From Anaerolineae bacterium (GTDB lineage: Bacteria; Chloroflexota; Anaerolineae; Anaerolineales; UBA4823), in contig JAUXFR010000095.1 of the NCBI GenBank assembly GCA_030622805.1, positions 1 to 6,189 of the forward strand: a stretch of DNA of 6,189 nucleotides. The letters run 5' to 3'. A model generated the notes under the pieces. That model saw only the letters and a program-made list of their open reading frames with translations, was not told the DNA's origin and did not search any database. The position numbers and the translations under genes were made by a program. Shown piece after piece: positions 4,681 through 6,189 of this stretch (its first letter is position 1; every line of letters starts with the position of its first letter).

Positions 4681-6189
4681 ATGGAAGTTGGTTTGGTTAA
4701 GAAAATCGATATTGAAAACGAATTACAGCAGTCTTACCTGGATTATGCAATGAGCGTGATCGTCTCACGCGCATTACCTGACGCGCGTGACGGTCTGAAA
4801 CCCGTACACCGGCGAATCCTCTACTCTATGTTTGACATGGGTCTTCGCCCGGACACGCCATTTAAGAAATCTGCTCGTATTGTTGGTGAGGTGATGGGTA
4901 AATATCACCCACATGGGGATATGGCAGTCTATGACGCAATGGCGCGTATGGCTCAGGACTTCTCGATGCGCTATATGCTGGTAACAGGTCAGGGCAATTT
5001 TGGCAGCATGGATGGCGATCCTCCTGCTGCGATGCGGTACACCGAAGCCCGGTTAGCGGATCCCGCCATGCACATGCTGGCTGACATCGAGAAAAATGCC
5101 GTAGACTTCGACGAGAATTTCGACGGCACGCTCTCAGAACCGACCGTACTACCTTCCGCGATTCCGAACATGCTGGTGAATGGCGCTACAGGGATTGCCG
5201 TAGGGATGGCAACCAGCATCCCTCCGCATAATTTGGTAGAGGTGGTCAACGCTCTGGAATTCATGCTGCAGAAGTGGAACCGCCTGGATGATGTGACTGT
5301 GGAAGACCTGATGCAGTTCATCAAAGGACCAGATTTTCCCACAGGCGGCATCATACTGCAGGGTAACGAAGCGTACAACCTGCTCAGCTCGTACAGCACA
5401 GGCAGAGGTCGGGTTGCTGTACGGGCAAGTGTTCATTTTGAGGAGATGAGCCGGGGCAGAAACCGCATCATCATCACCGAGCTCCCATATATGACCAATA
5501 AATCCACACTCATCGAACGGATCGCTTCCCTGGTGAGAGACGAGAAGATTGAGGGAATTGCTGACCTGCGTGATGAGTCGGACCGCCAGGGGATGCGGAT
5601 CGTAATTGAACTTTACAAAAAAGCTGACCCCCAGGCTGTACTCCGTAATTTGTATAAGAGTACACCGCTTCAGAATACGTTCAGCTTAATCATGCTGGCG
5701 CTCGTTAATGGGGAGCCCAGGCTGCTGAGTCTGAAACAAGCGCTGAGGGTGTATCTGGAACACAGGCTCGAAATCGTCGGCCGCCGCAGTAAATTCGATC
5801 TGGCACGGGCTGAGAAACGTGCACACATCCTGGAAGGACTGCTGTTAGCGCTAAAAAACCTGGACGAAGTGATCGATATCATACGCAGGTCGCACAACGT
5901 TAATACCGCCAGTAAAAACCTGCGTAAACGGTTTAAACTCTCGTTGGTGCAGGTTCAGGCAATCCTGGACATGCCGCTGCGACGGCTTGCCTCACTTGAG
6001 AGAAAAAAGATCGATGATGAATACAGGAGCGTACGAGCGGCAATCCGCAAACTCAAAGCCCTGCTGCGATCACCGAAGACGATGCGCGAGATAGTAAGCA
6101 ATGAACTACAGAATGTAAAAGAAGCGTATGGTGACCGGCGACGAACCCAAATCGCCCAGTTAGAAGATGGGAAACCGGATGTAACCATG
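4681..6189 (+). CDS. gyrA: DNA gyrase subunit A, partial (C-terminus beyond right edge)
   Basis: The breakage-reunion subunit of a type IIA topoisomerase, which acts with GyrB to introduce negative supercoils. The 503 codons present cover the winged-helix and tower domains and the start of the coiled-coil arm and exit gate; the C-terminal beta-pinwheel is off the window. SYLDYAMSVIVSRALPDARDGLKPVHRR-type sequence opens the protein. The quinolone-resistance segment HPHGDMAVYD surrounds Met81, and the catalytic Tyr120 follows Arg119 in AMRYTEARL. The arm begins near residue 360 (EHRLEIVGRR), and the DMPLRRLASLE gate segment is at 430-440. By alignment to the catalytic Tyr122 of E. coli, Met81 stands at the Ser83 position while Asp85 keeps the Asp87 residue. 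The GyrA-box that separates GyrA from ParC is not in the window, so ParC cannot be fully excluded, but the N-terminus reads as GyrA. It has its own promoter and ribosome site. Confidence 0.93.
   Translation, partial: MEVGLVKKIDIENELQQSYLDYAMSVIVSRALPDARDGLKPVHRRILYSMFDMGLRPDTPFKKSARIVGEVMGKYHPHGDMAVYDAMARMAQDFSMRYMLVTGQGNFGSMDGDPPAAMRYTEARLADPAMHMLADIEKNAVDFDENFDGTLSEPTVLPSAIPNMLVNGATGIAVGMATSIPPHNLVEVVNALEFMLQKWNRLDDVTVEDLMQFIKGPDFPTGGIILQGNEAYNLLSSYSTGRGRVAVRASVHFEEMSRGRNRIIITELPYMTNKSTLIERIASLVRDEKIEGIADLRDESDRQGMRIVIELYKKADPQAVLRNLYKSTPLQNTFSLIMLALVNGEPRLLSLKQALRVYLEHRLEIVGRRSKFDLARAEKRAHILEGLLLALKNLDEVIDIIRRSHNVNTASKNLRKRFKLSLVQVQAILDMPLRRLASLERKKIDDEYRSVRAAIRKLKALLRSPKTMREIVSNELQNVKEAYGDRRRTQIAQLEDGKPDVTM

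Noticed and set aside
4989..5436. Two overlapping minus-strand open frames of about 95-136 codons
   Set aside because: They are antisense to gyrA through its catalytic tyrosine region, which is clearly coding on the plus strand.
4681..6189. Topoisomerase IV subunit ParC instead of GyrA
   Set aside because: The N-terminal sequence reads more like GyrA and no parE neighbour is visible; the deciding GyrA-box lies beyond the right edge, so a small doubt remains.

Overview
The window reads as chromosomal DNA from a free-living bacterium of moderate GC content. It is most probably a member of the Chloroflexota, Anaerolineae-like. That placement is an inference, based on my memory of how gyrase A reads in that phylum (for example a Met-Pro-Leu-Arg-Arg-Leu segment where most bacteria have Met-Arg-Leu) and on the style of the sugar-nucleotide genes. 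No search was run.

Layout. (1) Positions 1-826, minus strand: a two-gene unit. A 116-residue protein of unknown function is followed, with an 8-nt overlap, by a regulator that carries a cysteine-rich zinc-ribbon-like N-terminus, an acidic linker and a LuxR/GerE-type helix-turn-helix; it runs off the left edge. A good sigma70-like promoter (TTGAAA-N17-TATCAT) precedes the unit. (2) Positions 827-1098: a divergent spacer with small direct and inverted repeats that look like possible operator or leader elements. (3) Positions 1099-4529, plus strand: three closely packed sugar-nucleotide genes. They are a UDP-N-acetylhexosamine 6-dehydrogenase (WbpA/TviB-like), an extended SDR epimerase/dehydratase with a TTG start, and a UDP-GlcNAc 2-epimerase (WecB-like). 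(4) Positions 4530-4680: a spacer with a convincing promoter (TTGACT-N17-TAAGAT). (5) Positions 4681-6189, plus strand: the first 503 codons of DNA gyrase subunit A, cut by the right edge.

How the genes fit together. The central trio should supply activated uronic-acid and/or epimerised amino sugars for a surface polysaccharide or glycan. The 2-epimerase gives UDP-ManNAc, the dehydrogenase gives a UDP-HexNAc uronate, and the SDR probably epimerises C4 or modifies the uronate. No glycosyltransferase, flippase or polymerase is visible, so the final product cannot be named. The regulator pair is divergent from this operon and could regulate it through the shared spacer, but nothing visible proves that. 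gyrA appears to be an independent housekeeping gene with its own promoter.

I see no rRNA, tRNA, CRISPR array, insertion sequence or obvious mobile element. The most notable points are the eight-cysteine module fused to a LuxR-type domain with no receiver, its translationally coupled and compositionally distinct partner, a Met at the quinolone-hotspot position of GyrA, and a Glu-to-Tyr change in the HRxEN motif of the 2-epimerase.
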